Shown: piece after piece, positions 35,322 to 41,611 of the stretch
Layout of the letters: the number at the start of each line of letters is the position of its first letter
How positions within the stretch are numbered: position 1 is the stretch's first letter
NCBI GenBank assembly: GCA_964538515.1
Contig: CAZIEW010000048.1
Location: 1-41,611 of the forward strand
Length of the DNA: 41,611 nt
Direction of reading: 5' to 3'
From: CALBZH01 sp964538515
Lineage (GTDB): Bacteria > Desulfobacterota > Syntrophobacteria > Syntrophobacterales > Syntrophobacteraceae
Made by a program: the position numbers and the translations under genes
The notes under the pieces: model-generated
What the model saw: only the letters and a program-made list of their open reading frames with translations
Told to the model about the DNA's origin: nothing
Databases searched by the model: none

Positions 35322-36833
35322 TCACGACGCCGCAATTTCCTTTTCGATTCCAGGAAGCATGGAGCCGTGCTGCAGCAGGTTCTGATGCAGCTCGAACGCA
35401 GTCCCTAGGTCATGCGGAATGTGGCCGGGCCGCGCTCTGGCAACGTAACGATGGAGGTAGTCCCGGTAGGCCGGGTGAGCGCATTTCTCGATGATGAGCT
35501 TGGCGCGCTGAACTGGTCCGAGACCGCGCAAGTCCGCCAGCCCCTGCTCGGTCACCAGAACCTGGACCGAGTGCTCGTTGTTGTCGATGTGAGGGCACAT
35601 GGGCACGATGGCCGATATCTTGCCCCCTTTGGCGATGGAAGGGCACATCATGATCGCCAGGTAACTGTTTCGTGTGAACTCGCCGGCCCCTCCCACACCG
35701 TTCATGATGTCCATCCCGTAGAGGTGAGACGAATTGGAGTTTCCGTAGATGTCCGCTTCGATGGCCGTGTTCATGGCAATGACGCCCAGCCGGCGAATCA
35801 CACCGGGATGGTTTGAAATCTCTTGGGGACGAAGGACGATTCTGGGCGCAAAGAAATCCATGTTGTCGTAGATCCGCCTCAGGGCTTCCGTGGTAACCGT
35901 GAGCGCCGTCGCGCTCGCGGCAGTGAGGCGCCCCTTTTCCATCAAGTCGACCAGTGCGTCCTGGTAGACCTCGGAATACATCATGAACGGAGGAATGTCC
36001 GGATGCGCTCCCAGGACAGACATAACGCCGTTTGCCACATTGCCCACACCGGCCTGCAGGGGCAGGAATTCGGAAGGAATGCGACCGGCTTTCACTTCAT
36101 CCACAAGAAAGCGCACGAGATGCTCGGCAATCTGGAAGCTCGGAGTATCGGGCGCATCAAAAGGCACGACGTGATCCGGCTCGTAGTTCTCCACGACTCC
36201 GATCACCTTCTTGGGATCGACCTGGGCGTAGGGCCAGCCGATCCGTGTCGTCGGATCGTAGATGGGAATGGCGTTCCGATGCGGCGGAGGCGGCATGATG
36301 AAAATATCGGCCATCTCGCGCAGGCGATGGGAATGGCCGCGATTGAGCTCGATCACCACGCGATCCGCATATCGCAGGTAAGTCGGCGAAGCCCCGATGG
36401 ACGTCGTCAGGTACACGCGGCCGTCAGGGGTGATCTCCGTGGCTTCGACCACCGCGAAATCGAGCTTCCCGAAGAAGCCGAACAGGACGGTCTGCGGCAC
36501 ATGCGACAGGTGCATGTCCACGTATTCGACTTCTTGCCGATTGATCTGCTTCCTGAGAGAGGAGCCGCTCTGGTAAGGCGCTCGCCAGGAAATGGCTTCG
36601 GCCTTCGCCAGCTCATCGTCGATACTCTCGCCGCTCGATGCTCCCGTGAGCACACGAACCCTGAAGGGCTCTCCACGCTCATGGAGAGCCCTGGCTCGCG
36701 CAGCAAGGGCTCTGGGAATAATCTTGGCCGCTCCCGCGGGGCTGAATCCGCTGAATGAAACCGTCGCCCCGTTCGGGATGCGCTCGACGACTTCCTGGGG
36801 GGTGAGAATTGGGAATCCGGAAACGGTTGCCAT
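35322..36833 (-). CDS. Acetyl-CoA hydrolase/transferase family (succinyl-CoA:acetate CoA-transferase-like)
   Basis: A 503-residue class I CoA-transferase related to AarC/Cat1/Ach1. AGGAG (36841-36845) lies seven bases before ATG 36833; the frame stays open far upstream to 37385 but there it is only the shadow of the transporter gene. Key regions are GFSPAGAAKIIP (29-40), QAGVGNVANGVMSVL (260-274, the glycine loop near CoA), MMYSEVYQD, where Glu288 is the expected catalytic nucleophile, and TAIEADIYGNSNSSH. It would move CoA between short acids such as succinate, acetate or propionate. In syntrophic or sulfate-reducing bacteria this serves acetate or propionate oxidation. Exact substrates cannot be told. 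Confidence 0.92.
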   Translation of the reverse strand: MATVSGFPILTPQEVVERIPNGATVSFSGFSPAGAAKIIPRALAARARALHERGEPFRVRVLTGASSGESIDDELAKAEAISWRAPYQSGSSLRKQINRQEVEYVDMHLSHVPQTVLFGFFGKLDFAVVEATEITPDGRVYLTTSIGASPTYLRYADRVVIELNRGHSHRLREMADIFIMPPPPHRNAIPIYDPTTRIGWPYAQVDPKKVIGVVENYEPDHVVPFDAPDTPSFQIAEHLVRFLVDEVKAGRIPSEFLPLQAGVGNVANGVMSVLGAHPDIPPFMMYSEVYQDALVDLMEKGRLTAASATALTVTTEALRRIYDNMDFFAPRIVLRPQEISNHPGVIRRLGVIAMNTAIEADIYGNSNSSHLYGMDIMNGVGGAGEFTRNSYLAIMMCPSIAKGGKISAIVPMCPHIDNNEHSVQVLVTEQGLADLRGLGPVQRAKLIIEKCAHPAYRDYLHRYVARARPGHIPHDLGTAFELHQNLLQHGSMLPGIEKEIAAS

Positions 36834-36857
36834 GAACGTTCTCCTGTTGCCTGATTG

Positions 36858-36878
36858 AATTGAAAGCCTCCGCGAGGC
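36858..36878 (-). terminator. Weak terminator after the EamA gene (minus strand)
   Basis: GCCTC (36866-36870) pairs with GAGGC (36874-36878) over a three-base loop. On the minus strand TTTCAATTC follows. It lies about 70 bases after the transporter stop and just before the CoA-transferase ribosome site. Short stem and weak T-run. Confidence 0.35.
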
Positions 36879-36949
36879 CGCGCCCGACCTCACCTGGTTC
36901 CCTGTCGACCTCAGCATGCCAATTGCCCGCCTGGAGTCTCGCGACCCAT

Positions 36950-37849
36950 TCACGCGACCTGAGTCGGCCTCCCCTGTCCAACCATGGCTCCTCCGAGTAC
37001 GACGGCGGCCGCGACGTACTGAGTTGAGGTCAGAGCCTCTCCGAGGACCAACCACCCCAGAGCCAGGGAAAAGACCGGGATGAGGTTGACAAAGGGCGAG
37101 ACCTGGCTGGCCGGAATGCGGCCCAAGGCGAAGTTGTAAAGGAAATAAGCCAGCACGTTGATCGCTGCTCCCAGGTAAAGGACAGCCATTGCGGGCTGCC
37201 ATCCTCCGCCCGACGGAAGCGCGGTCCCCGGCAGAAGCAGGGCCGCCGTGAAAAAGACACTGCCCGCAAAGGCCTGGACCGCCGTGAGAAAGAAGGGAGA
37301 GTAGCGAGCCCCCAGATGACGACTGGTCAACGTATATCCCGTCGCGAAGACCATGGCGCCCAGCTCCAGGGAATTTCCGAGCCACGAACAGGGCGCATGC
37401 TCAGACGGACGACCGAGCCCCGTGAGAGCCAAAGCTCCGAGCAACGCGGCAAGCAATCCAAGAGCACTCCTGATCGTGATTCTTTCAGACAGAAACAACC
37501 GCGCTCCGACGACCGTCAACAGGGGAAGGAGAGCCGTGATCATGGCTGCTTCGGACGCGCTGGTCCACCTCAGGGCGTGCGTTTCAAAACAGAAATACAG
37601 GCACGGCTCGCAGAAAGCCATGAACGCCAAGAGCTTCCAGTCTCCCGAGCGGTATTCGATCTTGCCAAAGCGTTTGCTGAACAGGAGAAAAATCAAAGCC
37701 GCCACGGTCATGCGACCGCACATGACCACAATCGGGTCATAGAATTGCAAAGCGACCTTCATGACGATGAACGAGCTCCCCCATAGCACCATGGCCACCA
37801 CAAGCCCAAGGGCAGGGAGACAGCTGGATGAGCGGCTATCAAGCATCAT
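36950..37849 (-). CDS. EamA/DMT superfamily transporter
   Basis: A 299-residue inner-membrane protein with about ten hydrophobic helices in two EamA repeats: LVVAMVLWGSSFIVMKVAL opens the first, SLELGAMVFATGYTLTSRHL the second, and FVNLIPVFSLALGWLVLGEA is a typical late motif. The substrate cannot be predicted. ATG 37849 (or 37846) is chosen because AGAAGAAGGG lies about 11 bases upstream and the protein then has the usual family length. The reading frame continues to 37963 without a credible start. It precedes the CoA-transferase on the same strand with a 116-base gap. Confidence 0.92.
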   Translation of the reverse strand: MMLDSRSSSCLPALGLVVAMVLWGSSFIVMKVALQFYDPIVVMCGRMTVAALIFLLFSKRFGKIEYRSGDWKLLAFMAFCEPCLYFCFETHALRWTSASEAAMITALLPLLTVVGARLFLSERITIRSALGLLAALLGALALTGLGRPSEHAPCSWLGNSLELGAMVFATGYTLTSRHLGARYSPFFLTAVQAFAGSVFFTAALLLPGTALPSGGGWQPAMAVLYLGAAINVLAYFLYNFALGRIPASQVSPFVNLIPVFSLALGWLVLGEALTSTQYVAAAVVLGGAMVGQGRPTQVA

Positions 37850-38101
37850 GGGGCAACCAACCCTTCTTCTGTTCCGTTGAATGCGATATCCTAGCAAATC
37901 GACTTTAAAAAAAGTATAGTGTTGATAACGAGCGATAGTCCTTCTTGCGCGACCTTGCAGCAATCCTTGATCCCAGCCATAATGGATCGAAGACCATGTG
38001 ACCGTTCGACCTATTGAGAAATGCGAGCTCTCATGAACCGGCTTGACGACATGAATCAGAGCTTTTCACCGCCGGGCACCCCCCTCGCGCGGAGCGAATC
38101 G

Positions 38102-38542
38102 ATGTTCTCCCAGGGAGAGCGTCTCAAGCAAGCCTTCCTGGATCCTTTTTTCGTGGGCCGTCTGGTCTTCGGCTCCATCTTCGTCGCCGCAAGCGCGGAC
38201 AAGATCCTTCATCCCGGTGCCTTCGCTCAAGTGGTTTACAATTATCAGATTCTCCCCGATTCCGCCGTCAACCTCGTCGCGATTTTGCTCCCCTGGCTCG
38301 AGCTGGTCCTTGGACTCCTGATGCTGCTCGGACTTTGGCTCCCCGGAGCCTTGATCTTGGCCAACCTGCTGCTGATCAGCTTTTCTGCCAGCCTCGCCTT
38401 CAACCTAATCCGCGGGCTCGATGTCCATTGCGGCTGTTTCAGCAGCTCGGCCACATCCCACGCGTCGGTCTGGATCTATGTCTTGCGAGACGTCGCCTTC
38501 TTGATCTTGGGAGGATACCTCTTCAGACGGGTCTTTCGCTGA
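38102..38542 (+). CDS. DoxX/MauE-like membrane protein
   Basis: A protein of about 146 residues with four hydrophobic helices: FVGRLVFGSIFVAASADKI, LVAILLPWLELVLGLLMLLG, ALILANLLLISFSASLAFN and VLRDVAFLILGGYLF. A CGC motif (VHCGCFSS) lies between helices 3 and 4, as in MauE-type proteins linked to disulfide or quinone chemistry. GGAG at 38091-38094, seven bases before ATG 38102, supports that start. Longer starts at 38021, 38033 and 38051 have poor ribosome sites but cannot be excluded. hydB begins 35 bases downstream on the same strand, so co-transcription with the hydrogenase genes is likely. The role is inferred only. Confidence 0.78.
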   Translation: MFSQGERLKQAFLDPFFVGRLVFGSIFVAASADKILHPGAFAQVVYNYQILPDSAVNLVAILLPWLELVLGLLMLLGLWLPGALILANLLLISFSASLAFNLIRGLDVHCGCFSSSATSHASVWIYVLRDVAFLILGGYLFRRVFR

Positions 38543-38577
38543 ATCGCTTTCGTCCCTGTCACGGCAAGGAGCCCAGG

Positions 38578-39807
38578 ATGTATGTCTCGAAAACCCCGAC
38601 GGCTCAGGACCCTCTCAAGGCCGTTTTGAGCGCTCGGCAGCTTGAGTCTCTGCTGACCCGGATTCAATGCGAGGGGTTTACCGTCGTGGGGCCCACGAAT
38701 CGCTCGGACGCGATCGACTATGCCGTTCTCCGGTCCGCCGGCGATTTGCCTTACGGCTGGACCGAGCAGCATGCCCCCGGATCCTGCCGCCTGGTACCGT
38801 CGGATGCGATGCAGGCGTTTCGTCATTCAGTCGGTCCTACCCCCTGGAAGCGATTTCTCATCCCGGATCATTACGTCTGCTGGAGAGCCACCCGGACGGA
38901 TGCGGGGCTCAGCATCGACTGTCCACCTTCTGCCGGCGAGAAGCTTGCTTTCTGGGGCATTCGCTCATGCGATCTTCACGCCCTCGCGGCTTTGGACCGG
39001 CTATTCCTCGGGAGCACAGTACCCCATCCTTCTAACGCACTCTATGGCACGGAAGGAGCTTCCCCTGATCCCATCTACAAACGGCGTCGTGAGTCGCTCC
39101 TCATTGTCGCGTTCCACTGTGGATGGCCCAGCCGATCCTGCTTCTGCACCTCCATGGGAACCGGGCCGAGAGCCACCGTTGGCTTTGACCTGGCCTTTTT
39201 GGAGCTCGCCGTCAACGATGCGATCCTCTATGTCGGCGAAGCGGGCTCCAAACGAGGAGAACGGCTGCTTTCCGGCCTCGATGCCGAGGCTCCGTCAGCG
39301 CTCGTGATCCAAGCGGCGGAGCAGGCACATGCAAGGGCCGCCCAGGCCGTGCAGCGTACCCTGGAAACGAACGGGCTCAAGGATCTCCTTTACCGGCGAC
39401 TGGACGATCCGCGATGGCAAGAGACAGCGAAGCGCTGCTTCACGTGCGGCAACTGCACCCTGGTCTGCCCGACTTGCTTCTGCTCGACCTTTGTCGACAC
39501 CACGGATCTTTCCGGGCAGGAAGTCGAGCGAAAACGGCGCTGGGATACCTGTTTTTCCATCGAGCTTTCTTACCTGCACGGGGGAGGCAGCGTTCGAACA
39601 TCCCCTGCGTCGCGCTATCGCCATTGGCTCATGCACAAGCTGGCCACCTGGTGGGATCAGTTCGGGATTTCCGGCTGCGTCGGCTGCGGACGTTGCATCA
39701 CCTGGTGCCCAGCCGGGATCGACATCACGGAGGAAGCCCAAATCCTCAGCGAGAGCGAGCGCCGACAAGCACCAGACTCCGAGGAGGCCTGTCATGCACC
39801 CCTTTGA
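38578..39807 (+). CDS. hydB: Hydrogenase/sulfur reductase beta subunit (HydB-like, two 4Fe-4S)
   Basis: A 409-residue iron-sulfur subunit like HydB of group 3 NiFe sulfhydrogenases and AsrA of anaerobic sulfite reductase. The first 270 residues include FWGIRSCDLHALAALDR and FHCGWPSRSCFCTSMGTGP, both family features. Two ferredoxin motifs follow: CFTCGNCTLVCPTCFC (Cys287, 290, 293, 297, 300, 302) and CVGCGRCITWCP (Cys367, 370, 373, 377). It would carry electrons between the NiFe module and the flavin subunit in the cytoplasm. AAGGAG (38566-38571) lies six bases before the ATG. Its end overlaps the next gene by 14 bases. Confidence 0.9.
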   Translation: MYVSKTPTAQDPLKAVLSARQLESLLTRIQCEGFTVVGPTNRSDAIDYAVLRSAGDLPYGWTEQHAPGSCRLVPSDAMQAFRHSVGPTPWKRFLIPDHYVCWRATRTDAGLSIDCPPSAGEKLAFWGIRSCDLHALAALDRLFLGSTVPHPSNALYGTEGASPDPIYKRRRESLLIVAFHCGWPSRSCFCTSMGTGPRATVGFDLAFLELAVNDAILYVGEAGSKRGERLLSGLDAEAPSALVIQAAEQAHARAAQAVQRTLETNGLKDLLYRRLDDPRWQETAKRCFTCGNCTLVCPTCFCSTFVDTTDLSGQEVERKRRWDTCFSIELSYLHGGGSVRTSPASRYRHWLMHKLATWWDQFGISGCVGCGRCITWCPAGIDITEEAQILSESERRQAPDSEEACHAPL

Positions 39808-40303
39808 ATCTTCCCTGGCGGCTCATCCTTTCTTCCATGGGCTCGAGCCCGCTTACCTTCGCCTGATTTGCGACTGCGCGAAGGAGGCGTGCTTTGCGGC
39901 CGGCGAGGTCATCTTTCATCAGGGAGATGAGGCCGATCGCTTCTATCTGGTGGAAGCGGGCAAGGTAGCGCTCGAGGTCCATACCCCCGAGCGCGGCGCG
40001 GTAACCATACAAACCATCGGCGCGGGCGAGGTGTTAGGGGCATCCTGGCTGCTTCCTCCTTACACCTGGACCTATGAGGCGGTGGCAACGGAAGAAGCCC
40101 GCACCATCGCCTTCAACGCGATCTGCCTGCGCGGCACTTGTGAAGACGACCATGATCTCGGCTATGAGCTGATGAAGCGGTTCGCCCGTGTCCTTGTCCA
40201 ACGCCTCACCGCGGCACGTCTTCAATTGCTGGATGTGTATGCCAATCCGGAGGCTGACCAGAGAATGAGTGCGTCTCCCCAAGGTGCGATTTCTCCCTTA
40301 TGA
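39794..40303 (+). CDS. Cyclic-nucleotide-binding domain protein in the hydrogenase operon
   Basis: A 169-residue protein consisting of one cNMP-binding domain with no DNA-binding domain after it. FFHGLEPAYLRLICDCAKEA, GEVIFHQGDEADRFYLVEAG and IGAGEVLGASWLLPP are the standard beta-roll features. The phosphate-binding cassette lacks the usual RxA arginine pattern (GASWLLPPYTW), so classical cAMP binding is uncertain. GAGGAGG (39781-39787) lies six bases before the ATG, inside hydB, so translation is coupled. Being fixed between the beta and gamma subunits suggests a regulatory or structural part of the hydrogenase. The C-terminal tail after about 150 is short and polar. Confidence 0.88.
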   Translation: MHPFESSLAAHPFFHGLEPAYLRLICDCAKEACFAAGEVIFHQGDEADRFYLVEAGKVALEVHTPERGAVTIQTIGAGEVLGASWLLPPYTWTYEAVATEEARTIAFNAICLRGTCEDDHDLGYELMKRFARVLVQRLTAARLQLLDVYANPEADQRMSASPQGAISPL

Positions 40304-40315
40304 CAGGATCCTCTC

Positions 40316-41167
40316 ATGACAGACGATGCTCCGCTGACGCTCTTCGATCCGATGGTCCCAGACCTTTACCGGGTCCGGCGAGTCGTGCGCGAAACGGCGG
40401 ACACATTCACGATCCATCTGGTGCAACCTGAGGGGAACCCGATTCCCTGCTTTGAGCCCGGACAGTTCAACATGCTGACCGTATTCGGTATGGGGGAGGT
40501 GCCCATCTCGATCAGCGGCGACCCGACCGAAAACCACGTGCTGACGCACACGGTTCGAGAGGTCGGGCCGGTCACGCGAGCCATCTGCGCCTTGAAGCAA
40601 GGCGACATGATCGGAGTTAGGGGGCCGTTTGGCACGGGATGGCCCGTCGGGGAAGCGATGGGACAGGATGTGGTCCTTGCAGCAGGGGGACTGGGCATGG
40701 CTCCCCTGAAACCGGCTGTTCTCCACCTGCTGGCCCATCGGAATGACTACGGACGAGTGGCTCTTGTTTATGGCGCGAGAAGTCCGAGCGATCTGCTTTT
40801 CCGTCACGAGCTGGAAAAATGGCGCGCTCGTCTCGACGTCGATGTGGCGGTCACGGTCGACCGCGCCCCTTCGGGCTGGCACGGCAACATCGGTGTTGTG
40901 ACCAGCCTGATCGCGAAGGCTCAATTCGACCCGGAGAAGACGACCGCTATGGTCTGCGGCCCCGAGGTCATGATGCGGTTCACCATGATGGAGCTCTTGC
41001 GACAGAACGTTTACGCCGAGCGGATCTTCGTGTCCATGGAGCGAAACATGAACTGCGGGATCGGGATATGCGGTCATTGCCAATTCGGCCCATTTTTTGT
41101 CTGTCGGGAAGGTCCAGTCTTCCCCTTGCCTCGGATCAGGAACTGGCTGGGACGGCGAGAGATATGA
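40316..41167 (+). CDS. hydG: Hydrogenase gamma subunit (HydG-like FAD/NAD(P) oxidoreductase)
   Basis: A 283-residue flavoprotein of the ferredoxin-NADP reductase/PyrK type. Residues 15-105 are the FAD domain (FEPGQFNMLTVFGMGEVPISI). Residues 115-225 are the NAD(P) domain (VVLAAGGLGMAPLKPAVLHL, YGARSPSDLLF, MVCGPEVMMRF). A C-terminal 2Fe-2S site has Cys247, 252, 255 and 263 (NCGIGICGHCQFGPFFVC). It passes electrons between NAD(P)H and the iron-sulfur subunits. AGGA about eight bases upstream sets the start. It follows the cyclic-nucleotide-binding gene by 12 bases. Not to be confused with the FeFe-hydrogenase maturase of the same name. Confidence 0.92.
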   Translation: MTDDAPLTLFDPMVPDLYRVRRVVRETADTFTIHLVQPEGNPIPCFEPGQFNMLTVFGMGEVPISISGDPTENHVLTHTVREVGPVTRAICALKQGDMIGVRGPFGTGWPVGEAMGQDVVLAAGGLGMAPLKPAVLHLLAHRNDYGRVALVYGARSPSDLLFRHELEKWRARLDVDVAVTVDRAPSGWHGNIGVVTSLIAKAQFDPEKTTAMVCGPEVMMRFTMMELLRQNVYAERIFVSMERNMNCGIGICGHCQFGPFFVCREGPVFPLPRIRNWLGRREI

Positions 41168-41239
41168 GGTCACCCGATCCTGCAAATAGGGATGAGACGT
41201 CCTCAAGAATCAGGAAGACACCCGGACCGTGAGGTGGTC

Positions 41240-41611
41240 ATGGCTCACGAGCACATCACACAATCGCGCAGAAAGCCGCGGCTGGCCGTCTGGAAGTTCG
41301 CATCCTGCGACGGGTGCCAGTTGAGCCTCCTCAACTGTGAGGATCAATTGCTTGCGATTCCGGACCATGTCGAGATCGCCTACTTCCCCGAAGCCTCCAG
41401 CTTGATGGGCACCCCCCCGTACGACTTGTCGCTGGTGGAAGGCGCTATCAGTACGCCCGAGGACGAGAAGCGCATTCGGGAGGTGAGGCGCATGTCCAAG
41501 GTGCTGGCAGCCATCGGGGCCTGTGCGACTGCCGGCGGCATCCAAGCGCTGCGGAACTTCAGCGGTGGTGAAGCCTTTGCCTCCATGGTCTACCCCCAGC
41601 CAGGGCTCATT
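41240..41611 (+). CDS. hydD: NiFe-hydrogenase small (delta) subunit, HydD-like, 3'-truncated
   Basis: The window ends after 124 codons of this gene. The visible part is the start of a small hydrogenase subunit related to the 20-kDa subunit of complex I: WKFASCDGCQLSLLNCED with Cys23 and Cys26, VEGAISTPED near 67-75, and IGACATAGGIQALRN with Cys94. These are ligands of the proximal 4Fe-4S cluster; the fourth would lie beyond the edge. GAGG at 41231-41234 precedes the ATG. The large NiFe subunit (HydA) is expected next, outside the window. Confidence 0.9.
   Translation, partial: MAHEHITQSRRKPRLAVWKFASCDGCQLSLLNCEDQLLAIPDHVEIAYFPEASSLMGTPPYDLSLVEGAISTPEDEKRIREVRRMSKVLAAIGACATAGGIQALRNFSGGEAFASMVYPQPGLI

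Noticed and set aside
35823..36758. 311-codon plus-strand frame
   Set aside because: Antisense to the CoA-transferase; composition not protein-like.
36834..37385. N-terminal extension of the CoA-transferase or a fused gene
   Set aside because: The open frame overlaps the EamA gene in another phase, and a strong AGGAG precedes the internal ATG at 36833.
40298..41206. 302-codon minus-strand frame
   Set aside because: Antisense to hydG, which has clear FAD, NAD(P) and 2Fe-2S motifs.

Overview
The window reads as a chromosomal segment of an anaerobic, Gram-negative, moderately GC-rich bacterium, most likely a deltaproteobacterium (Desulfobacterota, perhaps close to Syntrophobacterales). This is inference. 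It rests on a group 3 NiFe-hydrogenase/sulfhydrogenase operon (hydB, a cyclic-nucleotide-binding protein, hydG, hydD), a succinyl-CoA:acetate CoA-transferase-like enzyme, a ferredoxin-type DUF362 protein, several lipoproteins, and a dense set of two-component and cyclic-di-GMP proteins. Antisense frames are open through most genes, as expected at this base composition. I see no prophage, insertion sequence or CRISPR array.

Layout. 0-2.1 kb: the 3' part of an HD-GYP response regulator, a tRNA-Ser(GCU) with its terminator, and a well-promoted orphan gene for a 108-residue protein. 2.1-6 kb: a UPF0182 giant membrane protein with patchy base composition, facing a small DUF1992 protein. 6.1-12.2 kb, plus strand: a Cys-rich Rossmann protein, a diguanylate cyclase, the protease SppA, a two-helix membrane protein overlapping (ATGA) a transporter-fused histidine kinase. 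12.2-16.9 kb, minus strand: a DUF362 ferredoxin protein and a Cache/HAMP/PAS hybrid kinase. 17-21.1 kb, plus strand: an EF-G paralogue with altered GTPase motifs, a strong terminator, a two-copy DUF4388 protein and MogA. 21.2-24.8 kb, minus strand: a coiled-coil protein, then a tightly overlapping trio (TPR lipoprotein, LolB-like lipoprotein, Mut7-C protein). 24.8-26.5 kb: a REP-like repeat and a MEMO-family protein. 26.5-29.5 kb: efp-epmA on the minus strand, divergent from enolase. 29.6 kb: tRNA-Cys(GCA) with promoter and terminator. 29.8-32.7 kb: a divergent pair, an HD-GYP phosphodiesterase and an EAL-like/HDOD protein. 32.7-37.8 kb, minus strand: glycogen phosphorylase, the CoA-transferase and an EamA exporter. 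38.1 kb to the end: a DoxX/MauE-like protein followed by the hydrogenase operon, cut by the window edge inside hydD.

Themes. Four proteins could make, break or read c-di-GMP (two HD-GYP, one GGDEF with an intact inhibitory site, one degenerate EAL with HDOD), and two large kinases add sensory input. EF-P is coupled to its lysyl-ligase EpmA. Central carbon enzymes (enolase, glycogen phosphorylase, CoA-transferase) lie near the hydrogenase but are not co-directional with it. I found no wholly unknown multi-gene system that I can defend. The most unusual items are the EF-G paralogue lacking the PGH histidine, the Rossmann/GGDEF pair, the cyclic-nucleotide-binding subunit inside the hydrogenase operon, the Mut7-C protein lacking its TRD aspartate, the mosaic UPF0182 gene, and the promoter-SD-mini-ORF leader of the orphan 108-residue protein.
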